DNA of 29,560 nucleotides from Thermaceae bacterium (GCA_027023115.1 JALVWZ010000344.1:1-29560), one strand, 5' to 3'. Shown: positions 17,540-25,904, numbered from the stretch's first letter. Notes: generated from the letters alone by a model not told the origin. Translations and numbers: made by a program.

Positions 17540-20491
17540 TCAGGCCAGCAAGTAGACCAGCCGCAGTATCGCCGCCGGGTAGTCCTCCGGCCGCAGGCCC
17601 TGCTTGCGGATGCGAAAACCCGGCGGATAACGGGTTTCCTCGGCCTGGAAAGGCAACTGACGCAAGCTGGCGGCGTCGTAATCGGGCGGCCATACGGCAA
17701 CGACGAGTTGAATGTGGTCACGGTCTTCGGTTATCGAGCGCACCCCCTTCTGCTCGGCCACGATGCGCAGTCGCGTCATGTCGAAGAAGGCGCGCACCTC
17801 CGGCGGGGGCGGCCCGTACTGCTCCTCGATCTCGCGCAGCAGCCGCGCCAAGCGGGCCAGGCTGCGCGTCTGTGCCAGCCGCCCGTAGAGGCTGCTCCTG
17901 GCCGACGCGGAGGGTACGTACTCGGGCGTCAGCCGCGCCGAAACCGCCAGGTCGAGGCTGACGTGCCGGGGCGGCTCCACGGCCTCGCCCTTCAGCTTGC
18001 GCACCGCCTCCGCCAGCAGCTCGGTATAGACCTCGAAACTGACCGCCTGGATGTGCCCATGCTGTTCGGGGCCGAGCAGGTTGCCGACCCCGCGAATCTC
18101 CATGTCCTTCTCGGCCAGGCGGTGCCCGCTGCCAAGGTCGGTCAGGTCGGCCAGCGCCGCCAGCCGCCTTTCGGCCGCGTCGGTCAGTTTGCGGGGGTGA
18201 AAGAGGTATGCGTAAGCCTCGCGCTCGCGGCGGCCGACGCGGCCGCGCAGCTGATAAAGGCTGGCCAACCCCAGCCGGTCGGCTCGCTCGATGATGATCG
18301 TGTTGGCTTCGGGTATGTCCAAGCCCGACTCGACGATGGTCGTCGCCACCAACAGGTCGAAGGCGCCGCGGGCGAAGTGGCGCATTACTTCCTCGACCTC
18401 GCTTTCGGGCATGCGACCGTGAACCACGCCGATGCGCGCCTCCGGCAATAGCGCCTCCAGGTAGTGGGCGCGCGCCTCGATGCTGGCGATCCGGTCGTGT
18501 ACGTAAAATGTCTTGCCGCCGCGCTCCATCTCGAAGAGCACCGCCTCGCGAACCAAGGACGGGTCGAAAGGGGCGATGATCGTTTGAATCGGCTTTCGCC
18601 CCGGCGGCGGCGTCTGGATGCTGGAAACGTCCTTGAGGCCCACCAACGCCTGGTAGAGCGTGCGCGGGATGGGCGTGGCCGAGAGGCTGAGCACGTCCAG
18701 GCCGGCGGCCAGGTTCTTTATCTTTTCTTTCTGCGCTACGCCAAAACGGTGTTCTTCGTCGACGATTAGCAGACCCAGGTCTTTGAACTCGAGCCCTTCC
18801 GAGAGGAGGCGGTGGGTGCCGATTACGACGTCCACCCGGCCCGACTTCAGACCGGACACCACGCGCCGCGCCTCCTTTTCGGAGGTAAAGCGCGAGAGCA
18901 GGGCCACCTCCACCGGCAGCTCGGCGTAACGTTCTTTGAAGGTGCGGAAGTGCTGTTCGGCGAGGAGGGTGGTGGGGGTCAGGTAGGCCACCTGAGCGCC
19001 GTGGCCCACCACCCGGTGCGCCGCGCGGAGGGCGATCTCGGTCTTACCAAAGCCCACGTCGCCGCTTATCAGCCGGTCCATCGGGTGCGGCGTCTCCAGG
19101 TCGCGCAGGGTGTCGGCCAGCGCCCGCCGTTGGTCCTCGGTCAGCTCGTGCGGGAACGAGGCGGTTATCAGACCGTCCCACTCGGGCTGCGCCGGATAGG
19201 CGCGGCCGGGAGTGGCCAGCCTTTTGGCGTGGGCGACTATCAGCTTTTGCGCCAGTTCCTCGGCGTCGGCGCGGGCCCGCTCGCGAGCCCGCTGCCAGTC
19301 CTTCTTGCCCAGGCTGGAAAGGCGCGGCGGCTCGTCCGAGGTGCCGGGGTGGCGGCGTAAGAGGGGTAACTGTTCTACCGGCAGGTAGAGCCGGCCTTCG
19401 TCGGCGTAGCGCAGCACCAGGTAGTCGCGCACCGCCCCCAGCACTTCCCGGCTCTCGATCCCCTCGAAGCGGCCCACGCCGTGCTCGGGGTGGACCAGGT
19501 AGTCGCCCACCGCTAGCGCGCCCGGGTCTTCGGGCGCGGGCCTGAGCAGTCGGCGACCACGCGCGTGGGCCGCGCCACCGAACGAAAAAAGCAGCGACTC
19601 GGTTACGAAGACGACGCGCTCCGGCTCATTAACGAAGCCGCCCTCGAAGGGACCCGGCAGCAGTTGCAAGGCGGCCCCTTCATCCAGACTCGTGCGGCGC
19701 ACACAGCCCAGTTGCTCGAGATAGTTGGCGCAGAGGTAGTCGCGCGTCTTCGCGTGTTTGTAAAAGACCGCCACCCGGTAGCCGCGCTCCAGCCAGTCCG
19801 CGACGTCACGCTCGAAATCACCGAGCCGGGCCCGGTAGGGAGGCAGCGGCGCAATGTTGACCTGCTCCAGTGGCAGCTCGGGTCCGCCCAGGCCGAAGGT
19901 TACCAGCTCGCGCCCCTCGAGGGCCCGCCAGAGCCCTTCCGGTAACGTGGCTGGCTGATCTACGAAGACGCGCCCCGGAAAAAGGCCGACTGCGGGAGCT
20001 TTCTCCAAAAAAGCGACGTCTCCCCTGGCGGTCAGCGTATAACCGCCAACTTCCCGGCCCTGCAGAAAGACGGTCTCGAGCAGGTCGCCAAAGAACTCCA
20101 GGCGCAGGTCTCCAATCGTCAGGGTGTCGCCGCGCACGCCAAAGTCGCGGTCGCGCTCGTAACCAAGGGCCTCCAGCTTGTCCAGGAGCTCGCCGCGCAG
20201 GTAGCGCTGCCCGGGCCTGAAGACTATCCGCGCCGCCTCCGGCTCCAGCGGTAGCATTCGCAACGCTCCTTCGGGGTCGAATAGTACGTGTTCCGCCTGA
20301 CCGTACTCGGCTAGTCCCGGGTTTTGCCATACCCCCTTGCCGAAGGCGGTCATGTCGGCGTAGAGCCGCAATCGCTCCGGGGGTGCTATCAGTACGGACG
20401 GACCGGCTTCTTGCGCCCACAGGTAGGCCCGCGCCACCTGCGGCAGGGCCGGCAGGTAGCGGCCTTGGTATTTGCGCTCGCGGCCTTCCAT
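17540..20491 (-). CDS. mfd: Transcription-repair coupling factor
   Basis: Mfd pushes stalled RNA polymerase off DNA and recruits UvrA. From ATG 20491 it has 983 aa, like the short Thermus form. The N-terminal ~300 residues carry the UvrB-like module (for example LGYERDRDFGVRGDTLTIGD). The RNA-polymerase-interacting domain reads LAVGDYLVHPEHGVGRFEG. The RecG-like motor has Walker A GDVGFGKTE with K483, DEEH in IVDEEHRFGVAQKEKIK, SATPIPRTLYQAL, and the helicase/TRG segment ATTIVESGLDIPEAN with QLRGRVGR. The C-terminal ~100 residues are the inhibitory D7 domain. I prefer ATG 20491 (GGAGG 8 nt upstream) over the in-frame TTG at 20506, which overlaps that Shine-Dalgarno. Confidence 0.97.
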   Translation of the reverse strand: MEGRERKYQGRYLPALPQVARAYLWAQEAGPSVLIAPPERLRLYADMTAFGKGVWQNPGLAEYGQAEHVLFDPEGALRMLPLEPEAARIVFRPGQRYLRGELLDKLEALGYERDRDFGVRGDTLTIGDLRLEFFGDLLETVFLQGREVGGYTLTARGDVAFLEKAPAVGLFPGRVFVDQPATLPEGLWRALEGRELVTFGLGGPELPLEQVNIAPLPPYRARLGDFERDVADWLERGYRVAVFYKHAKTRDYLCANYLEQLGCVRRTSLDEGAALQLLPGPFEGGFVNEPERVVFVTESLLFSFGGAAHARGRRLLRPAPEDPGALAVGDYLVHPEHGVGRFEGIESREVLGAVRDYLVLRYADEGRLYLPVEQLPLLRRHPGTSDEPPRLSSLGKKDWQRARERARADAEELAQKLIVAHAKRLATPGRAYPAQPEWDGLITASFPHELTEDQRRALADTLRDLETPHPMDRLISGDVGFGKTEIALRAAHRVVGHGAQVAYLTPTTLLAEQHFRTFKERYAELPVEVALLSRFTSEKEARRVVSGLKSGRVDVVIGTHRLLSEGLEFKDLGLLIVDEEHRFGVAQKEKIKNLAAGLDVLSLSATPIPRTLYQALVGLKDVSSIQTPPPGRKPIQTIIAPFDPSLVREAVLFEMERGGKTFYVHDRIASIEARAHYLEALLPEARIGVVHGRMPESEVEEVMRHFARGAFDLLVATTIVESGLDIPEANTIIIERADRLGLASLYQLRGRVGRREREAYAYLFHPRKLTDAAERRLAALADLTDLGSGHRLAEKDMEIRGVGNLLGPEQHGHIQAVSFEVYTELLAEAVRKLKGEAVEPPRHVSLDLAVSARLTPEYVPSASARSSLYGRLAQTRSLARLARLLREIEEQYGPPPPEVRAFFDMTRLRIVAEQKGVRSITEDRDHIQLVVAVWPPDYDAASLRQLPFQAEETRYPPGFRIRKQGLRPEDYPAAILRLVYLLA

Positions 20492-20588
20492 GCGTCCGCC
20501 CTCCAAGATAAACCATTGGCGGCGTGTGTAAAATAGCCTTCGTGCGCCGCGTCAACCATCGCCCCGAAAAGTCTGGAGGGAAGCGCCC

Positions 20589-21773
20589 GTGATCGCCAAA
20601 GCCTGGCGCCACATTCTGGCCCAGCTCCCCTGGCCGACCGCCAACCTGACGCCGCTCCTCACGATGATGCTGCTGGTGGGTCTGATGGAGTACACCCGCA
20701 CCGGCCTCTATACCGTCTACCTGCCCCAGTCGCTGGGGCCGCTGCTGGGGCTCGGCGCGGTGGGCCTGGCCGCCTCCCTGCAATACTTCGCCGACGCCCT
20801 GGCGCGCTCTTTGGGCGGCCACCTTAGTGAACGCTTTGGCGTACGGCGCGTGTTCCCGGCGGTATCTTTGCTGGGCGCGGCCTTCGTCGTCTACATCATC
20901 CGCACCCACTCGACGCCCGGCCTGCTGCTCTTCTCGCTGGCTTACGGCTTGGCGATCGCCCCCCTCTGGCCCACGTTTTTGACCTACTCCACCGGGGCCG
21001 CCAACAGCGGCGAAGACGGCCACGCCGTCGGCATCACCCTGACGCTGGTGGCTCCCTTCATTGGCCTGGGCTCGCTCCTGACCAGCTACCTCTTCGACCA
21101 CTCGCCGGCGCTGGCGGCGGCTTCGCTGACCGTAGTGCAAGTTATCTTCGCTGCGGTAGGGGTTGGGCTCATTCCGCTGATTTTCAGGAGCGTCCCGCCG
21201 CCGCGGGTCATCGACTACGCCCGCTTCCCCTGGCGCAAGATAGCCTTCCTGGCCCCCGGCGCGCTCACCCAAATGCTGGCGCTGGGCCTCCTGACGCCGG
21301 TCATCTTCCCGTTCTTCAAAGAGCGCGGCTTCGACACCACCAGCCTGGTAATCGCCCTGGTGGTCGGCGGCGGCCTGGAAGTCTTGCTCATCTCGCCGGT
21401 GGGGCGCTATATCGACCGCCGCGGACCCGGGCGCGGCTTCGTCTTTGGCCTCGGCATAGCCGCTCTGGCCTTGTTCTCGTTCTCTACCGTTCACAGTCTG
21501 TCCGGCTTGATTGCCGTTGCCGCGCTGGCAGGGGCGCTGCAAGCGGTGCTGATCCCCTCCTGGGGCGGGCTGGTTTCGCGCTCGCTGCCCAGCGAGTTCA
21601 AGGCCAGCGCCTGGGGCGCGCTGATGAGCCTCGAGGGCCTTGGATTTGCCATCGGTCCCGTCATTGGCGGCTATAGCTGGCAACTACTCGGCCACAGCGC
21701 GCCTTTTTACGTGGGCGCGGCCCTCTACGCCGCGGTGGCCCTCTTCTACCTGACGCAGTTGCGCAAGTTGTGA
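20589..21773 (+). CDS. Major facilitator superfamily transporter
   Basis: This is a 394-aa inner-membrane protein with about 12 hydrophobic segments in two six-helix halves. The loop between helices 2 and 3 carries the MFS motif GGHLSERFGVRRVF, and the second half repeats it as GRYIDRRGPGRGFVFG near residue 275. The later helices contain WGALMSLEGLGFAIGPVIGG, like motif C of antiporters, suggesting drug or metabolite export; the substrate is unknown. The start is GTG 20589 with GGAGGG 8 nt upstream. It is divergent from mfd, separated by 97 bp, and is followed by a short hairpin plus T-run. Confidence 0.9.
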   Translation: MIAKAWRHILAQLPWPTANLTPLLTMMLLVGLMEYTRTGLYTVYLPQSLGPLLGLGAVGLAASLQYFADALARSLGGHLSERFGVRRVFPAVSLLGAAFVVYIIRTHSTPGLLLFSLAYGLAIAPLWPTFLTYSTGAANSGEDGHAVGITLTLVAPFIGLGSLLTSYLFDHSPALAAASLTVVQVIFAAVGVGLIPLIFRSVPPPRVIDYARFPWRKIAFLAPGALTQMLALGLLTPVIFPFFKERGFDTTSLVIALVVGGGLEVLLISPVGRYIDRRGPGRGFVFGLGIAALALFSFSTVHSLSGLIAVAALAGALQAVLIPSWGGLVSRSLPSEFKASAWGALMSLEGLGFAIGPVIGGYSWQLLGHSAPFYVGAALYAAVALFYLTQLRKL

Positions 21774-21822
21774 ACTTCTGGCGCCTTTGATAGTGCTTTG
21801 AAACGTCAGTAGCGATGCTGAA

Positions 21823-21848
21823 GAGAGCCCCCGCACCGGCTCTCGTTT
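21823..21848 (+). terminator. Likely terminator after the MFS gene
   Basis: GAGAGCC (21823-21829) pairs with GGCTCTC (21838-21844), 8-nt loop, followed by GTTT. The T-run is short, so efficiency may be low. It abuts the -10 element of the next gene. Confidence 0.55.
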
Positions 21849-21853
21849 AAAAT
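21848..21853 (+). promoter_or_regulatory. Candidate leaderless-type -10 for the DUF554 gene
   Basis: TAAAAT is followed by 6 nt and then ATG 21860. No Shine-Dalgarno exists between them. Same spacing as pdxT, gatC and the gene at 25919. Confidence 0.55.
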
Positions 21854-21859
21854 GCTCCC

Positions 21860-22603
21860 ATGGACCTCAGTCTGCTGGCGAAAACTGACGGCACCCTGGT
21901 AAACGTCGCCACCGTCTTGCTCGGTTCGCTGGCCGGGGTCTTGCTCAAGAACCGGCTCTCGAGCCGGATGCAAAAGATAATCGTCCAGGGCGTGGGTCTG
22001 GTCACGCTCTTCATCGGCCTGAGCATGGCGGCGGCGCTCAAGCAGGGGGGCGCGGGGGCGGTCGACGGCGTGATATTGGGCCTGTTGGCGCTGGTCGTTG
22101 GCGGTTTGCTGGGCGAGGCCCTTCTACTAGAAGATCGCCTGGAACAGCTGGGCGACGTGCTCAAGCGCCGTTTCCGGGGCGGCGGCGGTTTTACCGAGGG
22201 CTTCGTGGCCGCCAGCCTGCTCTTTTGCATCGGCCCGATGACGCTGATCGGCTCCATCGACAACGGCCTCATTGGCGACGCCAACCTGCTGCTGGTCAAG
22301 TCCACCCTCGACGGCCTTTCCAGCCTGGCCTTGGCCGCCAGTTTCGGCCCCGGGGTCGCCGCCAGTGCTTTGGTGGTGCTGCTCTATCAGGGCGGCCTTT
22401 CCCTGGCCGCCGGCAGCCTGGCGGCGGCGCTGCCCGACCCGGCGAGCGACCCGCGGGTGCTGCTGGTGACCGGTGTGGGCGGCCTGATGATTCTCGGCCT
22501 CGGTATCAACCTGCTGGAGCTGACCCGGATCCGGGTCGCCTCCTTCCTGCCGGCGCTGTTGCTGGCGCCTCTGTTTTGGGCGCTGGCCAAGGTGCTAAGC
22601 TAA
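21860..22603 (+). CDS. DUF554 family membrane protein
   Basis: A 247-aa protein with about seven hydrophobic segments, matching DUF554 (YdfK/YqgA-like) in length and motifs: GTLVNVATVLLGSLAGVLL at the N-terminus, GLVTLFIGLSMAA near residue 45, and FCIGPMTLIGSIDNGL near 123-138, followed by LLVKSTLDGLSSLALA. It is probably an inner-membrane transporter-like protein; the family has no settled function. The start lacks a Shine-Dalgarno and is preceded by TAAAAT at leaderless spacing. Its stop codon overlaps the -10-like TAAGCT of gatC. Confidence 0.88.
   Translation: MDLSLLAKTDGTLVNVATVLLGSLAGVLLKNRLSSRMQKIIVQGVGLVTLFIGLSMAAALKQGGAGAVDGVILGLLALVVGGLLGEALLLEDRLEQLGDVLKRRFRGGGGFTEGFVAASLLFCIGPMTLIGSIDNGLIGDANLLLVKSTLDGLSSLALAASFGPGVAASALVVLLYQGGLSLAAGSLAAALPDPASDPRVLLVTGVGGLMILGLGINLLELTRIRVASFLPALLLAPLFWALAKVLS
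22596..22601 (+). promoter_or_regulatory. Candidate leaderless-type -10 for gatC
   Basis: TAAGCT lies 6 nt before ATG 22608 and overlaps the end of the DUF554 reading frame. It is the same hexamer, at the same distance, as before pdxT. The nearest Shine-Dalgarno-like AAGGTG is 13 nt away, too far to serve the ATG. A weak TTTTGG at 22574-22579 could act as -35. Confidence 0.45.
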
Positions 22604-22607
22604 CTCC

Positions 22608-22904
22608 ATGGACGTTACGCCCGAACTGGTCCGTCACCTGGCCGAACTGAGCCGCCTCGAGCTCGACGACGCCGAGGTGGAGCGGATAATCCCCGAGCTG
22701 CGCTCGGTACTGGCCTATTTCGAACGCATCAGCGAACTCGACGTCGACTCCCTTGAGGAGCTGGTGCGCCCTATTTTTAGCGAAAACGTGTTGCGCGCCG
22801 ACGAACCCGCGCCCGGCCTTTCGCAGGAAGAGGCGCTGGCGCTGGCGCCGGAGCGTGAAAACGACTTTTTCAAGCTCCCGCGCGTAGTCGAGGAGGGCCG
22901 CTAG
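22608..22904 (+). CDS. gatC: Glutamyl/aspartyl-tRNA(Gln/Asn) amidotransferase subunit C
   Basis: GatC is the small belt-like subunit that stabilises the GatA-GatB amidotransferase, which converts Glu-tRNA(Gln) or Asp-tRNA(Asn) to the amide form. It has 98 aa. Seen: HLAELSRLELDDAEVERI at the N-terminus (the usual VxHLAxLARLxLxxEE pattern), LRSVLAYFERISELDVD, then RADEPAPGLSQEEALALAPE and FFKLPRVVE at the C-terminus. gatA and gatB are not nearby. The stop is directly adjacent to the serS start (TAGATG), so the two are translationally coupled. Confidence 0.95.
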   Translation: MDVTPELVRHLAELSRLELDDAEVERIIPELRSVLAYFERISELDVDSLEELVRPIFSENVLRADEPAPGLSQEEALALAPERENDFFKLPRVVEEGR

Positions 22905-24158
22905 ATGCTCGACCTGAAACTGATTCGCAGCAATCCCGACCTGGTCAAGGAAGGTATCCGCAAGAAGAACGAACTCGAGGCGCTGCCGCTGGTTGACGAA
23001 CTTTTGGAGCTGGACAGCCGCCACCGCGCCCTGCTTAGCGAAATCGAACAATTGCGCTCCCAGCAAAAAAAGCTTGCCAAGGCGGTCGGCAAAGCCAAGG
23101 CCCGGGGAGAGGACGCCGCCGAGCTGCTGGCCAAGTCCGGCGAGCTGGCGGAGTACCTGAAGGGCCTGGAAGCCGAGCAAAAGCGGCTCGAGGAGCGCAT
23201 CTACGAGATTCTGGCGCAGATTCCCAACATCCCGCACCCGTCGGTACCGGTCGGCAAGAGCGAGGCCGACAACGTCGTGGTCAAGGAGTGGGGCGGTAAA
23301 CCCAGCTTTGGCTTCGAGCCGCGCCCGCACTGGGAGATAGCCGCCGAGCTGGGCATGATCGACTTCGAGCGCGGTGCCAAGGTTTCGGGCTCCGGCTTTC
23401 CGTTTTACGTGGGCCAGGGAGCGCGCCTGGTGCGGTCGCTGGAGAACCTGTTCCTCGACTATCACACTGCCCGCGGCTTCGTAGAGGTGCGGCCGCCGCT
23501 GCTGGTACGCGAGCAGGCCGCCTTTGGCACCGGTCAGCTGCCCGACAAGGAAGGAATGATGTACGAGGTCTCGGGCGGCTACTTTCTGATTCCCACCTCC
23601 GAGGTGCCGGTCACCAACCTGCACGCCGGCGAGATACTGGAGGCCGCAGACCTGCCGCTCAAGTACACCGCCTACACCCCCAACTTCCGCGTCGAGGCGG
23701 GCAGCTACGGCAAGGACGTACGCGGCCTCAACCGCCTGCACCAGTTCGACAAGGTGGAGATGGTGGTCTTCAGCCACCCCGATGAGAGCTATGACTGGCT
23801 GGAAAAGCTAACCCGCCAGGCCGAAGAGCTGCTGGAGCTCTTGGGCCTGCCCTACCGGCGCCTGTTGATGTGCACCGGCGACATGGGCTTTACCCAGGCC
23901 AAGAAGTACGACCTCGAGGTCTGGAGCGCCGGCCAGCAGCGCTGGCTGGAGGTTAGCAGCATCTCCAACATGGAGGACTACCAGGCGCGGCGCATGAAGA
24001 CCCGCTTCCGCGAACCGGGCGGCAAGCCGCGCTTCGTCCACACCCTCAACGGCTCCGGCTTGGCCTTCCCGCGGGTGATGGCGGCTCTCATCGAAAACTA
24101 TCAGACCCCCGAAGGCGGCTTCGAGCTGCCGTCGGCGCTGGCTCCCTATCTGCGTTAG
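22905..24158 (+). CDS. serS: Seryl-tRNA synthetase
   Basis: This class II synthetase charges tRNA-Ser and also the selenocysteine tRNA where present. It has 417 aa. The N-terminal ~110 residues form the long antiparallel coiled coil (LLSEIEQLRSQQKKLAKAVG onwards) that grips the variable arm. The catalytic domain shows the start of motif 2 in YTPNFRVEAGSYGKDVRGLNRLHQFDKVEMV and motif 3 in HTLNGSGLAFPRVMAALIENYQ. EVSSISNMEDYQARRMKTRFR is the usual serine-site region. GAGGAGGG upstream within gatC provides the Shine-Dalgarno. No clear terminator follows; a repeat-rich non-coding stretch begins right after. Confidence 0.98.
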   Translation: MLDLKLIRSNPDLVKEGIRKKNELEALPLVDELLELDSRHRALLSEIEQLRSQQKKLAKAVGKAKARGEDAAELLAKSGELAEYLKGLEAEQKRLEERIYEILAQIPNIPHPSVPVGKSEADNVVVKEWGGKPSFGFEPRPHWEIAAELGMIDFERGAKVSGSGFPFYVGQGARLVRSLENLFLDYHTARGFVEVRPPLLVREQAAFGTGQLPDKEGMMYEVSGGYFLIPTSEVPVTNLHAGEILEAADLPLKYTAYTPNFRVEAGSYGKDVRGLNRLHQFDKVEMVVFSHPDESYDWLEKLTRQAEELLELLGLPYRRLLMCTGDMGFTQAKKYDLEVWSAGQQRWLEVSSISNMEDYQARRMKTRFREPGGKPRFVHTLNGSGLAFPRVMAALIENYQTPEGGFELPSALAPYLR

Positions 24159-24312
24159 CTGCCCACCTCGAACACGTTGCTCGGGCCGCATTCACATGGC
24201 TGCGAGTACTTCTTCCGTCACTCCAGTGATAGCTGGCCAGGACCGTTTGAGAAGTCTTGGTAGGCACGCTACTTCGTCACGCTTGGTTTTTACTACATCC
24301 GCGAGCGAGGGT

Positions 24313-24325
24313 GACCGCAGCGGTC
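24313..24325. repeat. Short palindrome GACCGC-A-GCGGTC
   Basis: A 6-bp perfect inverted repeat around one base. Too short for a call beyond being one of the palindromes clustered in this non-coding stretch. Confidence 0.5.
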
Positions 24326-24376
24326 CACGTTCCAGCGTTGGCTGCAACCGAATCCCGGCTTCGCTTCCGGCATGGA

Positions 24377-24414
24377 CCCCGGATCTCGTCCGGACGAGCC
24401 AGCCTCGTCCGGGG
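24377..24414. repeat. Nested palindrome with three CTCGTCC/GGACGAG copies
   Basis: Outer arms CCCCGGA (24377-24383) and TCCGGGG (24408-24414) enclose the 14-bp perfect palindrome at 24385-24398 (CTCGTCCGGACGAG). A third CTCGTCC at 24404-24410 can replace the first as pairing partner. The form is REP-like. Confidence 0.7.
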
Positions 24415-24425
24415 AATCGGGAAAA

Positions 24426-24467
24426 GCAGCATGTGGCCTGTAGCTTGTAGCTCGTGATTTGTGTTAT
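24426..24467. repeat. Degenerate heptameric repeat run (first)
   Basis: Successive 7-mers read GCAGCAT, GTGGCCT, GTAGCTT, GTAGCTC, GTGATTT, GTGTTAT. Nearly every unit begins with GT, and the central four agree at three or more further positions. Confidence 0.6.
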
Positions 24468-24477
24468 TTCGTCGTAG

Positions 24478-24499
24478 GGGCGGACCCATGTGTCCGCCC
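24478..24499. repeat. Hairpin GGGCGGAC / GTCCGCCC
   Basis: An 8-bp perfect stem (24478-24485 with 24492-24499) around CCATGT. The flanking GTAGGGGC makes it resemble short REP-like palindromes dispersed in many bacterial genomes. No T-run follows, so it is not a typical terminator. Confidence 0.65.
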
Positions 24500-24552
24500 G
24501 CACTGCACGGAGACGTGAGCACGCCTGTAGTTATAGCCCACGAAGCAAAGCT

Positions 24553-24583
24553 CCCTCCCCTTCGGGGAGGGTTGGGGTGGGGG
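24553..24583. repeat. C/G-rich hairpin followed by G-runs (possible G-quadruplex)
   Basis: CCCTCCCC (24553-24560) pairs with GGGGAGGG (24564-24571) over the loop TTC. The right arm continues into GGGG and GGGGG runs, giving four closely spaced G-tracts at 24564-24583. The two folds would compete. Confidence 0.65.
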
Positions 24584-24598
24584 TTTTGGATTGGGCAA

Positions 24599-24626
24599 AT
24601 GGCTTGTGGCTCGCGGCCAGTGGGAA
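24599..24626. repeat. Degenerate heptameric repeat run (second)
   Basis: Successive 7-mers ATGGCTT, GTGGCTC, GCGGCCA, GTGGGAA share the pattern (A/G)NGGCNN. They resemble the first run (GTAGCTT, GTAGCTC) at 24440-24453 and the GTAGGAG units in the ileS leader. Confidence 0.55.
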
Positions 24627-24749
24627 CCCTGTGTCGAGCCTTTGCATGTGACGAACTCGATTCGAACTTCCTACCAAGAACTATGCGCTGCCTCCTACTC
24701 CAATCAAAACCCGAAATGTTCCGTCAAACAGCGTTCTGGAAGGTTACAG

Positions 24750-25895
24750 CTAGACGATGTTGCGTTCGCGCAGCGCCTTTCCGCTCATGAACCTTTCGTA
24801 TCGCAAGGGGTCGATGTCGATCGTCCTGGCCCGGCCGGTGGTTATCTCCTCGGCGATCAACAGCCCCACGGCCGCCGCTTGCTGCACGCCGTGGCCGCTG
24901 AAGCCAACCGCGTTGTACCAACCGTCCACTCCCGGCATGGCGCCCAGGATTGGGTTGTCGTCGGGGGTTATCGCGTAATAGCCCCACCAGCATGCCTTCT
25001 GGTCCAACGAGGCCTGCTCCAGCCAAGGGAAGCGACCCATCCCGGCGGTGAGCGTCGGCTCGAGCCAGCCCCAGTCTATACCGGTCAAAAAACCCGGTTC
25101 TTCGTCGTGATTGGACATCCCGAACAGCACCCGCTCGCCCTCGCCGCGCAGGTAAAAGCCGCTGGCAACGTCCACCGTAAGCGGCAGGTCCCTCGCGGCC
25201 GCCATGGGACCGGTCATGAAAACGTGCCGCCGTACCGGCTCCACCGGCAGCTCAAAGCCGGCCCGCTCCGCCACCAGCCCCGCCCAGGCGCCGGCGGCGT
25301 TGACCAGATAGGGCGCCGTGAACTCTCCCCTGCTGGTCTTGGCCCGCCAGAGGTTCGCTTCGCGCCGCGCCTCGAGCAGCTCGGTGTCCGTGTGCAAACG
25401 CGCTCCCTGCGACCGCGCCGCGCGCAAGTAAGCCATGGTTACCAGGTGCGGGTCGATCACGCCGTCGTCGGGCCCCCAGGTGGCCAGCTCCACGCCCGCG
25501 GCGTCGAACTCGACCAGCTCCCGCGCAGAATCCGGGTCCAGCTCCTCCACTCGCACCCCCAGATCCCGTTGCATCTCGAGGGCGCGCCGGTACTCCGGAG
25601 CAGCTTCGGGGGGAACCAAAAAGAGGTAGCCGATAGGCTTGTAGCCGGAAGGAATGCCGTAGAGTTCTTGAAAGTTACGATATTCCCGTATGCTAAACCA
25701 GCTCAGTTGCACGTTTACGGGCTCGCTAAACTGCACGCGGACGCCGGCGGCGCTGCGGGCGGTGGCCTGCATGGCTGGAGCAGCCGCGGCTTCCAAAACG
25801 TTGACCGTCATGCCGGCCGCGGCCAGCCTGTAGGCAACCGCGGCTCCGATAATACCGGCTCCCACAACTAAAACGTCACTATGGCGTTCGCTCAT
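24750..25895 (-). CDS. FAD-dependent oxidoreductase, DAO family
   Basis: A 381-aa flavoprotein of the D-amino-acid oxidase/sarcosine-oxidase-beta class, which oxidises secondary or D-amino acids such as sarcosine, proline or glycine. The FAD Rossmann motif VVGAGIIGAAVAYRLAAAG is at residues 10-28, ending in E35 for the ribose. ATARSAAGVRVQF near 44-56 covers the flavin-contacting region, LVNAAGAWA near 198 is the usual second FAD segment, and CWWGYYAITPDDNPILG with NAVGFSGHGVQQAAAVG near the C-terminus completes the fold. The substrate cannot be assigned. It is divergent from the small membrane-protein gene, with only 23 bp between the starts. A Shine-Dalgarno is absent; TATAGT lies 9 nt upstream. 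Confidence 0.9.
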   Translation of the reverse strand: MSERHSDVLVVGAGIIGAAVAYRLAAAGMTVNVLEAAAAPAMQATARSAAGVRVQFSEPVNVQLSWFSIREYRNFQELYGIPSGYKPIGYLFLVPPEAAPEYRRALEMQRDLGVRVEELDPDSARELVEFDAAGVELATWGPDDGVIDPHLVTMAYLRAARSQGARLHTDTELLEARREANLWRAKTSRGEFTAPYLVNAAGAWAGLVAERAGFELPVEPVRRHVFMTGPMAAARDLPLTVDVASGFYLRGEGERVLFGMSNHDEEPGFLTGIDWGWLEPTLTAGMGRFPWLEQASLDQKACWWGYYAITPDDNPILGAMPGVDGWYNAVGFSGHGVQQAAAVGLLIAEEITTGRARTIDIDPLRYERFMSGKALRERNIV

Positions 25896-25904
25896 CTTAA
25901 GGAG

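Larger units (their letters stand above)
24159..24749. other. Repeat-rich intergenic region without a credible gene
   Basis: No open frame here has a plausible protein, and composition and codon use do not resemble the neighbours. The stretch holds several unrelated palindromes, a G-rich hairpin and two runs with 7-bp period, listed separately. The heptamers GTAGGAA and GTAGGAG from the ileS leader also occur here in inverted orientation at 24668-24674 and 24692-24698. I see no tRNA, small RNA motif or transposase remnant. Confidence 0.75.

Noticed and set aside
20530..20555. Minus-strand TTGACG and TATTTT as an mfd promoter
   Set aside because: The two elements are good individually but only 14 bp apart, too short for a normal sigma-70-type promoter. 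No better partner is found for either one.
19818..21683. A 621-codon minus-strand open frame spanning the mfd start and the MFS gene
   Set aside because: It overlaps two real genes on different strands and includes their divergent intergenic region. Its predicted protein is charged low-complexity sequence with no recognisable fold.
24192..24522. Open frames of 66-103 codons in the serS-flavoprotein interval
   Set aside because: They overlap on both strands, lack Shine-Dalgarno sites and are built from the palindromes and heptads of this region.
24591..24626. Possible CRISPR-like or iteron-like array
   Set aside because: Units are 7 bp, degenerate and without spacers, and there is no cas or replication gene nearby. 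It is better described as a degenerate heptameric repeat.
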